64,000 nucleotides of DNA. It comes from Salvelinus alpinus (taxonomy: Eukaryota > Chordata > Actinopteri > Salmoniformes > Salmonidae). Made by a program: the position numbers and the translations under genes. The notes under the pieces were generated by a model. That model did not search any database, had not been told where the DNA came from, and was given only the letters and a program-made list of their open reading frames with translations. This document shows, piece after piece, positions 24,001-64,000 of the stretch. The stretch is from positions 20,867,759-20,931,758 of the forward strand of contig NC_092096.1 of NCBI RefSeq assembly GCF_045679555.1, read 5' to 3'. The stretch's first letter is position 1. Each line of letters opens with the position of its first letter.

Positions 24001-24968
24001 TTTGAACAGTTGTCCTCCACAGAGTATCATTACTTACCCCTGTGTGTCCAGGGGGGCGAATTCTGTCCAGGTGGGGTTGGATGATCTGGATATCAGCTGT
24101 ATGATCAGCGGAACACAACTCTAGTATCACCTGAAAGGAATAACAGTATTCAAGGAAGTAGACAACAGCACCCAACAAATGATGACCACCGACAGAACCT
24201 GAGCAATCAGGACAATAGAACCCAACTCATCAGGACCATGGACAACCCCCATGCAATCAGGAAAATGGACAGAACCTAACTAATCAGCAGCTACATAAAC
24301 CGCAAGATAAAGACCGTTTTAATCACAGATGGCTCTAAACACACTGTCCAAACTACTGCTGTTAGGTTCTCCAGTTTACAAAAACAACATCCTTAACTGT
24401 ATTCGCTACTAACCCTTGTTCGCAGCCGCAGAAGAAGCTTGGCTCTCTGTTTCTCATTCAACAGGTCTGGAACTGTCGCTGTCACAAGGCCGACGAACTC
24501 CTCTAGTTTCTCATAATCCATGACATCTCTTCGTTGCGCTACTTGCCACATGGCCGCAGAGAGCAGCCTCAGAGGTGGTATCAACAGGCGCAAAGAGGAT
24601 AACGGGAGGAAGATATCTACGGGCAAAAATTGGTCATTGAGTTTGGTGAGAGAGACGACACAATCTTTGGACAATAATTATTGGTAGTGCGGGTTAGGAG
24701 GCATAACGTTACATTGTCGCATAACTTGAGTAGACGCTAGCAAATAAAGATGTAGCTAAAATGTGAATCAGTGGCCCAACTATTTTATCTATTCGATCCA
24801 TCTTCTAGTAGCTAGTCTACCCCAATGGCTGGTCCACCCTAGACAGTCTGTATCTTTGCTACAACTAACAGTAGCCGCAAGTTGCTAGCTAGCCAACGTT
24901 AGCTAGGTACTTATTTTAAACGAACCTGCATTCTCCACTGGTTTTGTCGTGACACAAATTTCCATCAT
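21031..24968 (-). CDS. TIN2 N-terminal domain fused to 15 C2H2 zinc fingers
   Basis: Seven exons join in phase: 24926-24968 ([14 protein letters not shown]), 24414-24616, 24038-24130, 23494-23589, 23124-23234, 22637-22760 and 21031-22493. The sum is 2133 nt, 710 residues. Residues about 28-190 match the N-terminal domain of TINF2/TIN2 ([19 protein letters not shown] at the start; [27 protein letters not shown] towards its end, as in human LLFEYLCQLEKALPTP). In TIN2 this domain holds TRF2 and TPP1 together within shelterin. The single large last exon encodes 15 C2H2 fingers from about residue 230 to 705, mostly with TGERPY-type linkers; the fourth ends HxxxxxC-like. The protein is probably a nuclear DNA-binding factor. 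The domain fusion is known in teleosts in general; telomere function here is inference. Confidence 0.9.
23268..23385. repeat. MITE-like repeat in an intron of the zinc-finger gene
   Basis: Blocks accctagatgctaatcttg and gctgatcctagatctgtacc flank a core containing ccccactggtggtcaaggtt. I recognise this as a common salmonid short dispersed repeat with partly inverted ends. It is non-coding. Confidence 0.55.
23844..23995. repeat. Palindromic MITE in an intron of the zinc-finger gene
   Basis: The left end ggccatatacatcaagcatc and the right end gatacatatggtcc are imperfect inverted copies, as are the inner blocks tgatttaggatcag and ctgatcctagatcag. It has no coding capacity. A fragment of the same family (gagcgctgatttaggatcag) lies at 40476-40495. 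Confidence 0.65.
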
Positions 24969-26640
24969 TATAGATAATTGAGTTGTGACTTATATAACTT
25001 TAATTAACTAGTTTGGTTTATATTAAACCCAGAAAGACATTTGGGAGTATAATAGTTTAGCTTATCCACTATCTGGCAGGCTAGCGTTCTTCCTCTTCTT
25101 TTTTTATCTTCCGGGAAAGTTTTCTTCCTCTCTGGTCCTTCAATGGGAAAAGGCGCTTATACTGCCACCTACCGACCATTCATTGGCACGACTCTGGTGT
25201 AAACTTCCAGCTGTCTTAATTTACTGTGCTACTACAAAAACAAACTATTATTTGTATAAAACATACTGTCAAAATGATTAGTAAATATGATTCCCCTATG
25301 CACATCTGAGAATGTGACATAAAAAAACATGTTTATTTAGGAATTTACATAAGTTTATATCATAGTGTACATCACTTTAATTCCAGACAACAGACTTACA
25401 GATCTCTGGTTTATGCCAATGCAGTTTCAGTAGGATCTTTGTTCAAGAGACCGGGAATACATCTCTTTCCCCTTATTGCTGTAATCTTGTTCCAATCATC
25501 ATGTTTAGGTGGCTCAATCAAGTCGCCTTCTCTCATTTGTCTCATATCCAAATCAGAAATACACATTTTAGAGAGAGCACACTTTATTCCACTAGCTACA
25601 TCATGTTAACCTGCAGTTCTTGTGACGTTGCAGTCATTTAGCAGTCACTTTTATCCAGAATGAGGTGTTGTCTTGAAGTTGAGTTTCACATTTTAAAGTC
25701 TGACTGCCACAAATCATTGTCTTGATTTCAACAACAGGCATATTCAAATGTTATGGTCTCACAATTTTGCTATTTTCTGGACATACTGACAAATACTGGT
25801 AAATATTCCATATAATGCCAAAATGTGGGCAGTTAAAAACAAAACATAGGCCTAACAAAGGAAGACATCCAATATAATTTGAACACGAATCTGGTCGAGG
25901 CGTGTAAACCTTATACTTCAGTGTTGTAAACACTCCTTTTTAAAGATCGATCATTTCAACCAACAGGGGGTCATGGTTAAAGGGGGCAGCATTTCAAGTG
26001 TAGAATTCCAAGTCACTCCTGCAAGGGATACAATTCAACAAATTATTAATCATCTTGAATACACATGTTCAGGTGCGCAACCAGATTTTAAAAAAAGCTG
26101 GTATTTGTAAATTTTTATTTTATATGATAAATTAGCTAACTTTAACATACACAGGGTGTGCCCAAACACAACAAACTTTACTGGCACTCTCACTTCCTTA
26201 GCCACCATAGCTAGCAAGTCTCATTTGTAGCTATCTATCTGGGGTTTTGCAGTAGTACTCAAACTTACCATTTTAGCTAGGGAACTATGAAATACATAAC
26301 GAGGAAAAATGCGATGTCAAACATCACAAACAGCCAAAAGTCAAACCAGTATGAGTGTTTTGGTAAAGATACCAAAGCTCCTTTCGTGTCCAAACTCTCT
26401 TCCGAGCCCATTTTCAGGAAGTGTGTGGATGAAGAGCACCGCCCCAGTGCTATCGTAGCCCTGTCTATTTCTTACTCTTTGCCTCCACCTAGTGGCTTCT
26501 TCTTCGAGGTTCAACGGTGGTTGGCATCCAATTCGTTGCATTACCGCCACCTACTAGACTGGAGTACAACTTCCTTGTACTTTGCTTAAAAATAAAAATT
26601 TACTAAATAAATACCCTACCATCTAACATTACACTCACAC
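24969..26640. other. Intergenic region upstream of the zinc-finger gene
   Basis: The first 200 bases should hold the promoter and 5' UTR of the TIN2/zinc-finger gene (on the minus strand). The rest is AT-rich with no recognised exon. Motifs such as gccacctaccgaccattc (25166) and ccgccacctactagactgg (26544) look like ends of truncated retroelements. Confidence 0.4.
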
Positions 26641-26697
26641 ATTAAAAAAATAATTAAATGAACACCACCCTACTCCACTAATTAAATGTATTTATTC

Positions 26698-27815
26698 CTA
26701 CCTCATGCCATCATCCTGAAAGGATGGGACATCACCACTTAACACATCCTGTAACTCTAATGATGTCAAGTCTCGCACACCCAAATACCACTCTGCAGCT
26801 GCCACCACAACCTCAATTTTATGCGACTTCCATTCCATCCCTGCAGTACAGTTGATAACCATCGCTATAAATGCTAAAAATCCAATCTTACTAAAACTTA
26901 TATCACTTTGTGGCCTATCCCTATGTACTGGTATGTCTCTACTACTCTCACCACTCCTCCCCCTTAACCCATCTTCCTCTAGTTTCTGCACTGCATCAGC
27001 ATATGACAACTTCTGTACTACTCTAACTCTAGAAACCTCAACCTGCCTCTCTCGCACGGGACATTTCTGATCCCCAGCTCCATGTGTACCCCTACAATTA
27101 ACACATTCCACTACTTACCCCAATACTACACATTCCTTTGTCTCATGCCCTTCTGCACACTTCTCACCCACATACACTCGTACAGGATAACTTATATATC
27201 CTAACTTCACTTTGTCGGGCAAAGACTCAACTTCAAAACTCAAAAGAACAGACAATGACTCTTCTGTTCCCCACTCTCGCCACCCTGTCTGCATCGCATC
27301 AAACGACGAGCATCACATACACCAAGAATCTTTCCCCTCAGCTGATCAAGTTTTATATTTACTGCTTCCCCAGTTATCACTCCTTTCATTGGTGCACTTT
27401 TCTTGAGAGCGAAACAATTCACTTTTCTTGCCCCCATTCGTTTTACTCTGAGTGCATTCTCCCTCTGGCCAACAGAAACACAAACAATTATCACTAGACA
27501 ACTTCTGGTTACCCTCACTGATTCCACATTACCCAACTCTTTTCACCCACTGTGAAACCACAAATGAATCAGCCAAAATCAAGAGTCCACTTTTTCCATT
27601 AACTTCACTCCTACTGTCATAAACTCATCTTTTTCCTGATCCTTTTCCTGATCCTCGGTGCATACCTCGGTCTCCGATAACTTCACCACACCTACCACCT
27701 CCGATACTTCACCCTCATTCACTTCCATTTCTCCTCCTGTCTTCAGCTCCCTCTGCTTACACTTTCTACCATTCTTTAACAAATCATCTCCCTTTTCCCC
27801 ACTACTCAAGCTCAC
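26698..27815 (-). pseudogene. LINE ORF1 (gag-like) fragment, copy 1
   Basis: Three broken minus-strand frames (27579-27815, 27240-27536, 26698-27111) follow the order of an I/Nimb-type ORF1: acidic N-terminus, an RRM-like part (FALKKSAPMKGVITGEAVNI), a zinc knuckle (CVNCRGTHGAGDQKCPVR) and a C-terminal helical part (FLAFIAMVINCTAGME). Stops separate the pieces. The C-terminal block is related to that of copy 2 (FKAFIGKVINTTRVVE), so they are two members of one family. No endonuclease or RT is seen. Confidence 0.7.
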
Positions 27816-27953
27816 CCTCTTCTTCCCTCTCTCTCTTAGACCTCCTCTCCCTCTCCTTTTCCCTCCATTCCTCCTCCGTTTTCCAAGTATACGTCTCCTT
27901 ATGATAATACTGCACTACTCCTGACAACTATCTTGTTCTTGCTTTCTCTAGGG

Positions 27954-28008
27954 ACTCAATTTCCGCTGAGGTGTCCGTCCTCCATTTCCGCTGAGGTGTC
28001 CGTCCTCC
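27954..28008 (+). repeat. Short direct duplication
   Basis: The block atttccgctgaggtgtccgt is present twice in tandem with a period of about 28 bases. It lies at the 5' (right) side of LINE copy 1. Confidence 0.7.
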
Positions 28009-28040
28009 TCCCCCTCCACCTAGTGGAGCTTATAGTACAG

Positions 28041-28095
28041 TTTCTTCTTCTTCTTCTTCTTCTTCTTCTTCTTCTTCTTCTTCTTCTTCTTCTTC
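28041..28095 (+). repeat. TTC trinucleotide microsatellite
   Basis: An uninterrupted run of about 18 TTC units (GAA on the minus strand). It lies next to the apparent 5' end of LINE copy 1, between that end and copy 2. Confidence 0.95.
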
Positions 28096-28167
28096 GATAT
28101 CATGGCGGTCCGCAAACAAACGTTTAAAGTGCATGTCGCCACCTACTGTGCTGGAATGTACAATCAA

Positions 28168-30200
28168 TCATGATCTGCCCAAGTCTGTACTACCATGAAA
28201 ATAAAATTCACAACAAAATAAATCACTAACTTCTACCACACTAGAAACCTCAACCCCATCAAACTTTATATCATGCTGAATCACTCCACCCTTAGGATTG
28301 TTCAGCATGTCAACAACCATTTCAACAGTAACATCTATTACCCCCAATATCTCTTTTGCCGTCTCCACAATAACCTTCAACCTGGCATTTCTGCTTTCCA
28401 CAACCCGAGTCGTATTGATAACCTTACCAATAAAAGCTTTGAAGTCAACTTTATTCATTATCAAAGTGTCCTTTGACACCACACATTCATGAGCACAAGA
28501 TTTCTGAACAAGCTTCCAAACCATGCCAGGACCATCAGAAACACCAGCCCAGACAGTAGGTCCACTTACTACACGTACATCCATGTAAGATCCATCAGTC
28601 TGACAGTAGGTCCACTTACTACATGTACATCCATGTAAGATCCATCAGTCTGACAGTAGGTCCAATCACTACACATACATCCATGTAAGATACATCAGTC
28701 TGACAGTAGGTCCACTTACTACAGGTACATCCATGTAAGATACATCAGTCTGACAGTAGGTCCACTTACTACACGTACATCCATGTAAGATACATCAGTC
28801 TGACAGTAGGTCCACTTACTACACGTACATCCATGTAAGATACATCAGTCTGACAGTAGGTCCACTTACTACAGGTACATCCATGTACGATACATCAGTC
28901 TGACAGTAGGTCCACTTACTACACGTACATCCATGTAAGATACATCAGTCTGACAGTAGGTCCACTTACTACACGTACATCCATGTAAGATACATCAGTC
29001 TGACAGTAGGTCCACTTACTACACGTACATCCATGTAAGATACATCAGTCTGACAGTAGGTCCACTCACTACACGTACATCCATGTACGATCCATCAGTC
29101 TGACAGTAGGTCCACTTACTACACGTACATCCATGTAAGATCCATCAGTCTGACAGTAGGTCCACTCACTACACGTACATCCATGTAAGATCCATCAGTC
29201 TGACAGTAGGTCCACTCACTACACATACATCCATGTAAGATCCATCAGAACCTGCCTCTGAATATGAAACATCATGACTGATCCTCCTTTCACTGTAACT
29301 GGCATCCACCAAATGCTGCACTGTTGTTCTCCGCCACAATTACGGTACTTAACCTTCACATTGTTTTCACGGTAATCATGTGCCCCTCCACACTTGGCAC
29401 ATCTTTTCTTTCCTTTACAATGAGTAGCTACATGTCCCATTCTTTGGCATTTAAAACACTGCAGTGCATATGGGACAAATTCTCTAACATTAAAACTAAG
29501 GAATCCTATCTGTACTTTTCCCGGCAAGACATCATTGATAAGCTTTCACTTCTTTGACCCTCTTTCCTACTGAACAACGTTTTGGCCTCAATCACTCTGC
29601 CTGCCTTCACATTGTCTTTAATTATCATCTGCGGACATAGATATTGGGACCCCAGTGATGACTCCCCTCAATCTAGCATAAACACCAGGGGAATGGCTTT
29701 CATCTTCTTTCCATTAAGCTTTTCCATTTCCAGTATCTTCTCTTGCTGAGCCGGACTACCACACAATATTTACAATCTACCATTTCCAATGAGCCGAGCT
29801 AATTTCACTTCACCTTCCTCTTTCTCTACGGCATTAGTTCGTCAGATAGGGTGTAAGTGAGGCCCTGTGGTCTCATCAAACACCATCACCATTTCCACTC
29901 CAAGACTTCATTACTCTTGCTTCCTACCATGGCCCTCTTTATGCTTTCTTTACTAGAAAATCCACTACTACTCTGTATCATGATCTCTCTTCTTCCTATG
30001 TCTTTCCACTACCGACCATTCCGATCCTTGACCCTCATCCTCCCGCTCCATAGCATCAGAACTGACACCCATATTGTCCTCATTCCAGCACAGCTGTTGT
30101 TTCACCAACCTTTTCTCCATTTCGTCTGCACTACTCACCGCCATTTCCGACCTCCAACCCTCACTCACAACCCCCTTCTTCCCAAATTCTTCCAATCAGG
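28168..30200 (-). pseudogene. LINE ORF1 (gag-like) fragment, copy 2, split by a minisatellite
   Basis: On the minus strand 29968-30195 gives a charged N-terminus. 29219-29527 has RRM-like sequence and tandem zinc knuckles (CFKCQRMGHVATHCKGKKRC then CAKCGGAH). 28168-28584 has the C-terminal part (FIGKVINTTRVVESRNARLK). Frames are broken, and between the last two blocks lies a 700-base, 50-bp-period minisatellite. Zinc knuckles of this type bind the element's RNA. No intact pol is present. Confidence 0.75.
28551..29250 (-). repeat. 50-bp minisatellite inside a LINE ORF1
   Basis: About 14 tandem copies of a 50-base unit containing tgacagtaggtccacttact and acgtacatccatgtaagat. Copies differ at a few positions (cacttact/cactcact, gatccatc/gatacatc, gtaagat/gtacgat). 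The unit is itself ORF1 sequence: in the flanking frame at its left edge it encodes MDVRVVSGPTV. As 50 is not a multiple of 3, each extra copy shifts the frame. Confidence 0.95.
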
Positions 30201-30254
30201 TTCCAATGAATCGTCAGGTTTCCCCATGTAACTACTGGCAGATATAACTCAAGG

Positions 30255-30415
30255 GTCTTTTCTCAATTGCATTCTCCTCGTGTCCTCTCTCATCGCCCCC
30301 TTCTCAAAACCCAATGGAAGAAAGGGTCAGAGGGGCGGGACCTCTGGCTTTCTCATGCAATGGGTTTTGAGGAGGCGGCAAAGAGAGAGGACGCAAGAAG
30401 GATACAATTGAGAAT
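30255..30415. repeat. Inverted repeat able to form a hairpin
   Basis: The left arm (about 30255-30310; gcattctcctcgtgtcctct, cccccttctcaaaacccaat) and the right arm (30358-30415; attgggttttgaggaggc as its inverted partner, then agagaggacgcaagaagga) pair imperfectly around a loop of about 45 bases. It could be a small MITE. No coding sequence. Confidence 0.7.
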
Positions 30416-31269
30416 CTCCCATTATCAATGTAACCGCTTACTATTATAGCAGTTCATAATATAAATGTATTGTAATATTGTAGTATTGCTTATACCTGAT
30501 ATTGTATTATAATTACTAATCATTCCTCTTCTGTACTTTCAGAAACGATGTTTAAATTTTCTTTTTTTTTCTTTTTTTAAATCAATTGAAGCACATTTGA
30601 AGGAACCCATGTTAATAACAATTGGCCATTTAACACAACTGGGCCTGGAGTTGCTGACATCTTTCTCAGCGAACATTGACGCCGGCTTTTGTTGGACTAG
30701 CAACATAATGTGAACGTACACTCATTTACAAGTGAGCTTTTTAGAATTTCAAATATGGTGTATTTGATCAAGAGCACTCAGAGTTCTGGAGTGGCTCACA
30801 GGGTTGGCCATTACTCATCCAGTAGCTCACTGACACGGATAGGTAAGCCAAAGCTGAATGATAGACTAACACTTGTTGGCACAGTAATCGGTTATAGTGG
30901 CATAATCTATTGGGCACAATAATGTTACCCAGCCAGCACCTTCCATCCCCAACATGATTCTCTATGAGGGATAGGTTAATGTTAAGTTTAGCCATAGTTG
31001 TAGAACTAAGTGGAACCCCTGTCCACAGCTGTACTCTATGTCCAGATACAGGTGCTGGTTCTGGCAGGAACAAAGTTACATCCCAAACAAATGTATGTTC
31101 AAATAAAACTGCACAGTAGCAAAGAGCGGCCGTAAATAAAGGTAAGACCAGTTGTGTGTCTTAACATTTGTTTGGGATATCTCCGAGTCTGTACTAGAGG
31201 AAAGATATGGTGGAGAAAAAATGAACAGAGACATGAGATAGAACAGGACACATTGTTTGCTCATGTGAC
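30416..31269. other. Spacer downstream of the nav3 3' end
   Basis: AT-rich sequence with no recognised exon. The near-complementary pair around 30815-30935 and 30940-31030 is weak and I do not assign it. Confidence 0.4.
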
Positions 31270-31280
31270 ACCAAATACCA

Positions 31281-31286
31281 TTTATT
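31281..31286 (-). terminator. Candidate polyadenylation signal of nav3
   Basis: AATAAA on the minus strand, about 2.5 kb past the nav3 stop codon. Other AATAAA-like hexamers occur in the UTR, so this is one candidate. Confidence 0.4.
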
Positions 31287-31614
31287 AGGGCTTTACAAAG
31301 ACTACAAAATCCCTCCAGATGATTTAAATCGCTGTCTCTGTCTATTTACACGATATGTTACATACAAATGTACAAAATATAAAACATTTAAGGACAAATG
31401 TTTCAACAAAAAAGAAACTCTTCTCTGAAAGCAGTAAATGCAATGTTTTCAACTAAGATGTAATTGCAATTTGATGGTGTCACCATGACATAATGGTACA
31501 CTGTTTGTGTTGTGAAAACATCTGGTTAACTAGGCAACTGATGGTGTCCTAGGGGAGCGGGGAGGAGTGACTAGATGTCTGTTGTGTTGGAGGGGAGCTA
31601 TGTCTTACCGACAA

Positions 31615-31736
<122 letters not shown>

Positions 31737-33816
31737 AGGCTCTAAGTTTAGATGCAGACTGATGGCGTAGACCAACAATGATGCGTGCAAAAACAAAATA
31801 AAAAATACATTTGTCACAGACAAGTGATGACAACAAGAGCTTGTCCTGAGGTTGTGACAACATTTTCTGCAGAAAATGGAATCTGATAGATTTATTTGAC
31901 CAGTAGCACCTGTTATTTGGAATTGTAAATAGCACAACAGCAGGTAAATAGTACCTCAGAATGGGATGACAAAAAAAATTGGATTCTACTAAAACCGGTG
32001 AATACAAGACTGAATGAAAGTATATTCAGAAATGTTACAGTGTAATGCTTTGTGAAGTGAATTTTCGCCTGTTGAATAGGGGGATGTGTCACCAAATACT
32101 AGTTCCAGAGAATACACAAAAGGGAAATCTGTAACAATGACCAGATTTGCTTTTCTTGATAAATTTAATGGTTTGCTCCTCAAATCAGTGACTTAGTGAA
32201 CATTAATATACGGCGTTAAAAAAAATAATATCATACTGTACATCGTATGCCTCCTGCATAGGCAAGACAGCCAATCACCACAAGACATACACCTGTTTCT
32301 GACAGCTTGTTGGTTTTTGCATTTCTATTTTGTATTTTTTTGCAACGTACAATAATTCTCAGCGAGTTAAAGCGTAATATAACATCAACAGGGAAGAATG
32401 CATCTCTGATTCACTGTGCAATACTTTATTATTTACACCCCCACTTTAACTGTGCAAAACCAACCCACTCATTAATGGAGGAAGGACAATCAAAATCCAA
32501 AATGGCTTCTGTCCCTACCACACGCTGTTATGTAAAAGTAAAAGTCTCCTTCAAATGTTCCCCCCTAGAAAGCTTAAAACATGCTCCTTAGGCTATAAAA
32601 TCAAAAGGGTCGGGTTGTGCTCATGACAGTTCAAGTGAACCCAGCTCAACTGGGTAAAAGCAACAACTAAAAAAATGCCCACCCCTTTGAACTTTTATAC
32701 AATTGGTCAGTTCTACTTGCAAATACAGTATAACAGCCATTATGCTTGTACAATATAACTGTCAGAAACAAAAGTGGATGGTTTTGGGCAACATACTTTT
32801 TGACAGGATTTGTGAGATATTTTGGCCTAAAAGTAGTTATAAAACTCTCCTTTAAGATTAAAGCACCCACTGAGACGATATGGGACCACTTCATTTGAAT
32901 GGTTGTGTGTCAGGAAGTGTGTGTTCCTGTCAATCTCCTATCTACTCAGGATGGTCAGCAGGGAGCCAAAGGCTGAAGCTCTGTCTCAGAGCTTTGCATT
33001 GAGAAAGCACCAATATCAGGCTTGTACTGTTCTTGACCTGGCCCTTGGATTGAAGGAGCCATCACTCCCTGCATCACCCATCTGTTGGTATAGTGCTGTC
33101 GATCTTTTAAGGAAAGGGTGAACAACTGGTCTGCTAGTGTGAAAAGCCTAAAAGGACTCTGTGGATGTGGACGGACACGTCGCAGTGCACTTGGCAGTAA
33201 ATCAAACGGTAACATTGGCACTGCCCATTGTTTCACAGTAGCAGTTGGTTGGACGACACACAATGCTCTTTTTGTGCTTGTTGGCGAGTGGTGTATGGAG
33301 GGTCTTGGCATTGCCTGTAAACTAGGGACAGGTTTGAGCACGGGACCAGCACCATGTGGCTCGTCTGAGGTCAGGGATTGACGGGAGGGATACGTGCCTT
33401 TTTTTGTTCAGCACCTTAGTAAACGAAACCAGAATTTGGCCCTTGTAAACATCCGTAGTTAATACAACAACTGTGAATCAACATAAATAAAACTATAATG
33501 TCAATTCCAGTTTTATGGTGTAGAACCACAGACATAATTGTCTCTCACTGTGTACGTGCAGCCTGCATTTTGGGATGCCACATCTAGTGGAGAAATGGAG
33601 GACTGTGTCTCAACCACCATACACAAAAATCTACTCCATTTTGTCAGAGGGCTTACTCCCCCCAACCCCGCTAACAGACATCTCCTGACTACACACATCT
33701 CTCTGTCTTATGTGTGGGGTGCCTGGAAGTGTTCGAGCCGCCACGTCTCGCTGACGCTACGCTGAAAAGCGCTCCGCTCCGTCACTCCATCTGAGGTCTC
33801 CTCTCCGAGCTCTCGT

Positions 33817-63724
<29,908 letters not shown>

Positions 63725-64000
63725 CTGTTTGGGTGAGGGAAAAAATAACAGATTACCATGACGATCACGTCTCTCCTAAAAAACAGGACTGATTGAAAAT
63801 ACAACAGAGCATGCCTATCTTCCGATTCCATCCCTTTAGAAGCAAATCCAAATCTGGTGTACCAGCTGCCTAGTAAACGTCCATTTGAAAACATTGATGT
63901 AAAGTCTGTCTCATTGCCACAGTATAAAACAATGGGGTGAATGTAAGTGTGAAGGTAAGTGGGGGATTACCGTGGTATTTTGGCCTGTTTGACCCTTGAT
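63725..64000 (-). other. nav3: nav3 intron running off the window
   Basis: Sequence upstream of exon 63647-63724 on the sense strand. The preceding nav3 exon is beyond the right edge. Confidence 0.6.

Noticed and set aside
28551-29250. Regular repeats resembling a CRISPR array
   Set aside because: The 50-bp units are directly adjacent with no variable spacers, the genome is a vertebrate, and the unit is LINE coding sequence. The same holds for the 31-, 34-, 38- and 53-bp arrays.

Overview
This window is vertebrate nuclear DNA from a salmonid fish (Oncorhynchus, Salmo or Salvelinus type). The genes are intron-rich with GT-AG boundaries. The introns carry repeats that I recognise as typical of salmonids: Tc1-like transposons, tRNA-derived SINEs, an L2/Rex-like LINE, palindromic MITEs, a non-autonomous LTR element, long CA/TG tracts and many minisatellites. 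There is no bacterial-type operon, CRISPR array or functional tRNA/rRNA gene. Most long reading frames lie in repeats or are shadows. The real genes were found by joining exons whose splice sites and phases agree.

Layout. 1.0-3.8 kb (+): complete osgep, the KEOPS tRNA threonylcarbamoyltransferase, 11 coding exons and 335 codons, with a GC-AG first intron. 5.7-8.9 kb (-): a short four-exon NUFIP2-like gene (299 codons). 9.6-15.7 kb (-): an unrecognised gene of about 1079 codons in three coding exons, with a 2.5-kb LINE in its last intron. 17.0-18.1 kb (-): the 3' part of a second unrecognised gene. The exon at its upstream edge is partly copied in inverted orientation on the far side of a small Tc1-type transposon. 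21.0-25.0 kb (-): a complete seven-exon gene fusing a TIN2 (shelterin) N-terminal domain to 15 C2H2 zinc fingers. 26.6-30.2 kb (-): two decayed LINE ORF1 copies, one interrupted by a 50-bp minisatellite made from its own coding sequence. 31.3-63.7 kb (-): the 3' half of a neuron navigator gene, most like nav3 (18 exons, 798 codons, AAA+ domain), running off the right edge, plus a probable alternative first exon.

The genes are not functionally linked in an obvious way; this is ordinary vertebrate synteny. The most unusual structures are the TIN2/zinc-finger fusion, arrays in nav3 introns that copy the end of the preceding exon together with its 5' splice site, the composite LTR element with a tandem 1509-bp duplication and an in-frame amber codon, the inverted exon duplication, and the two orphan genes.
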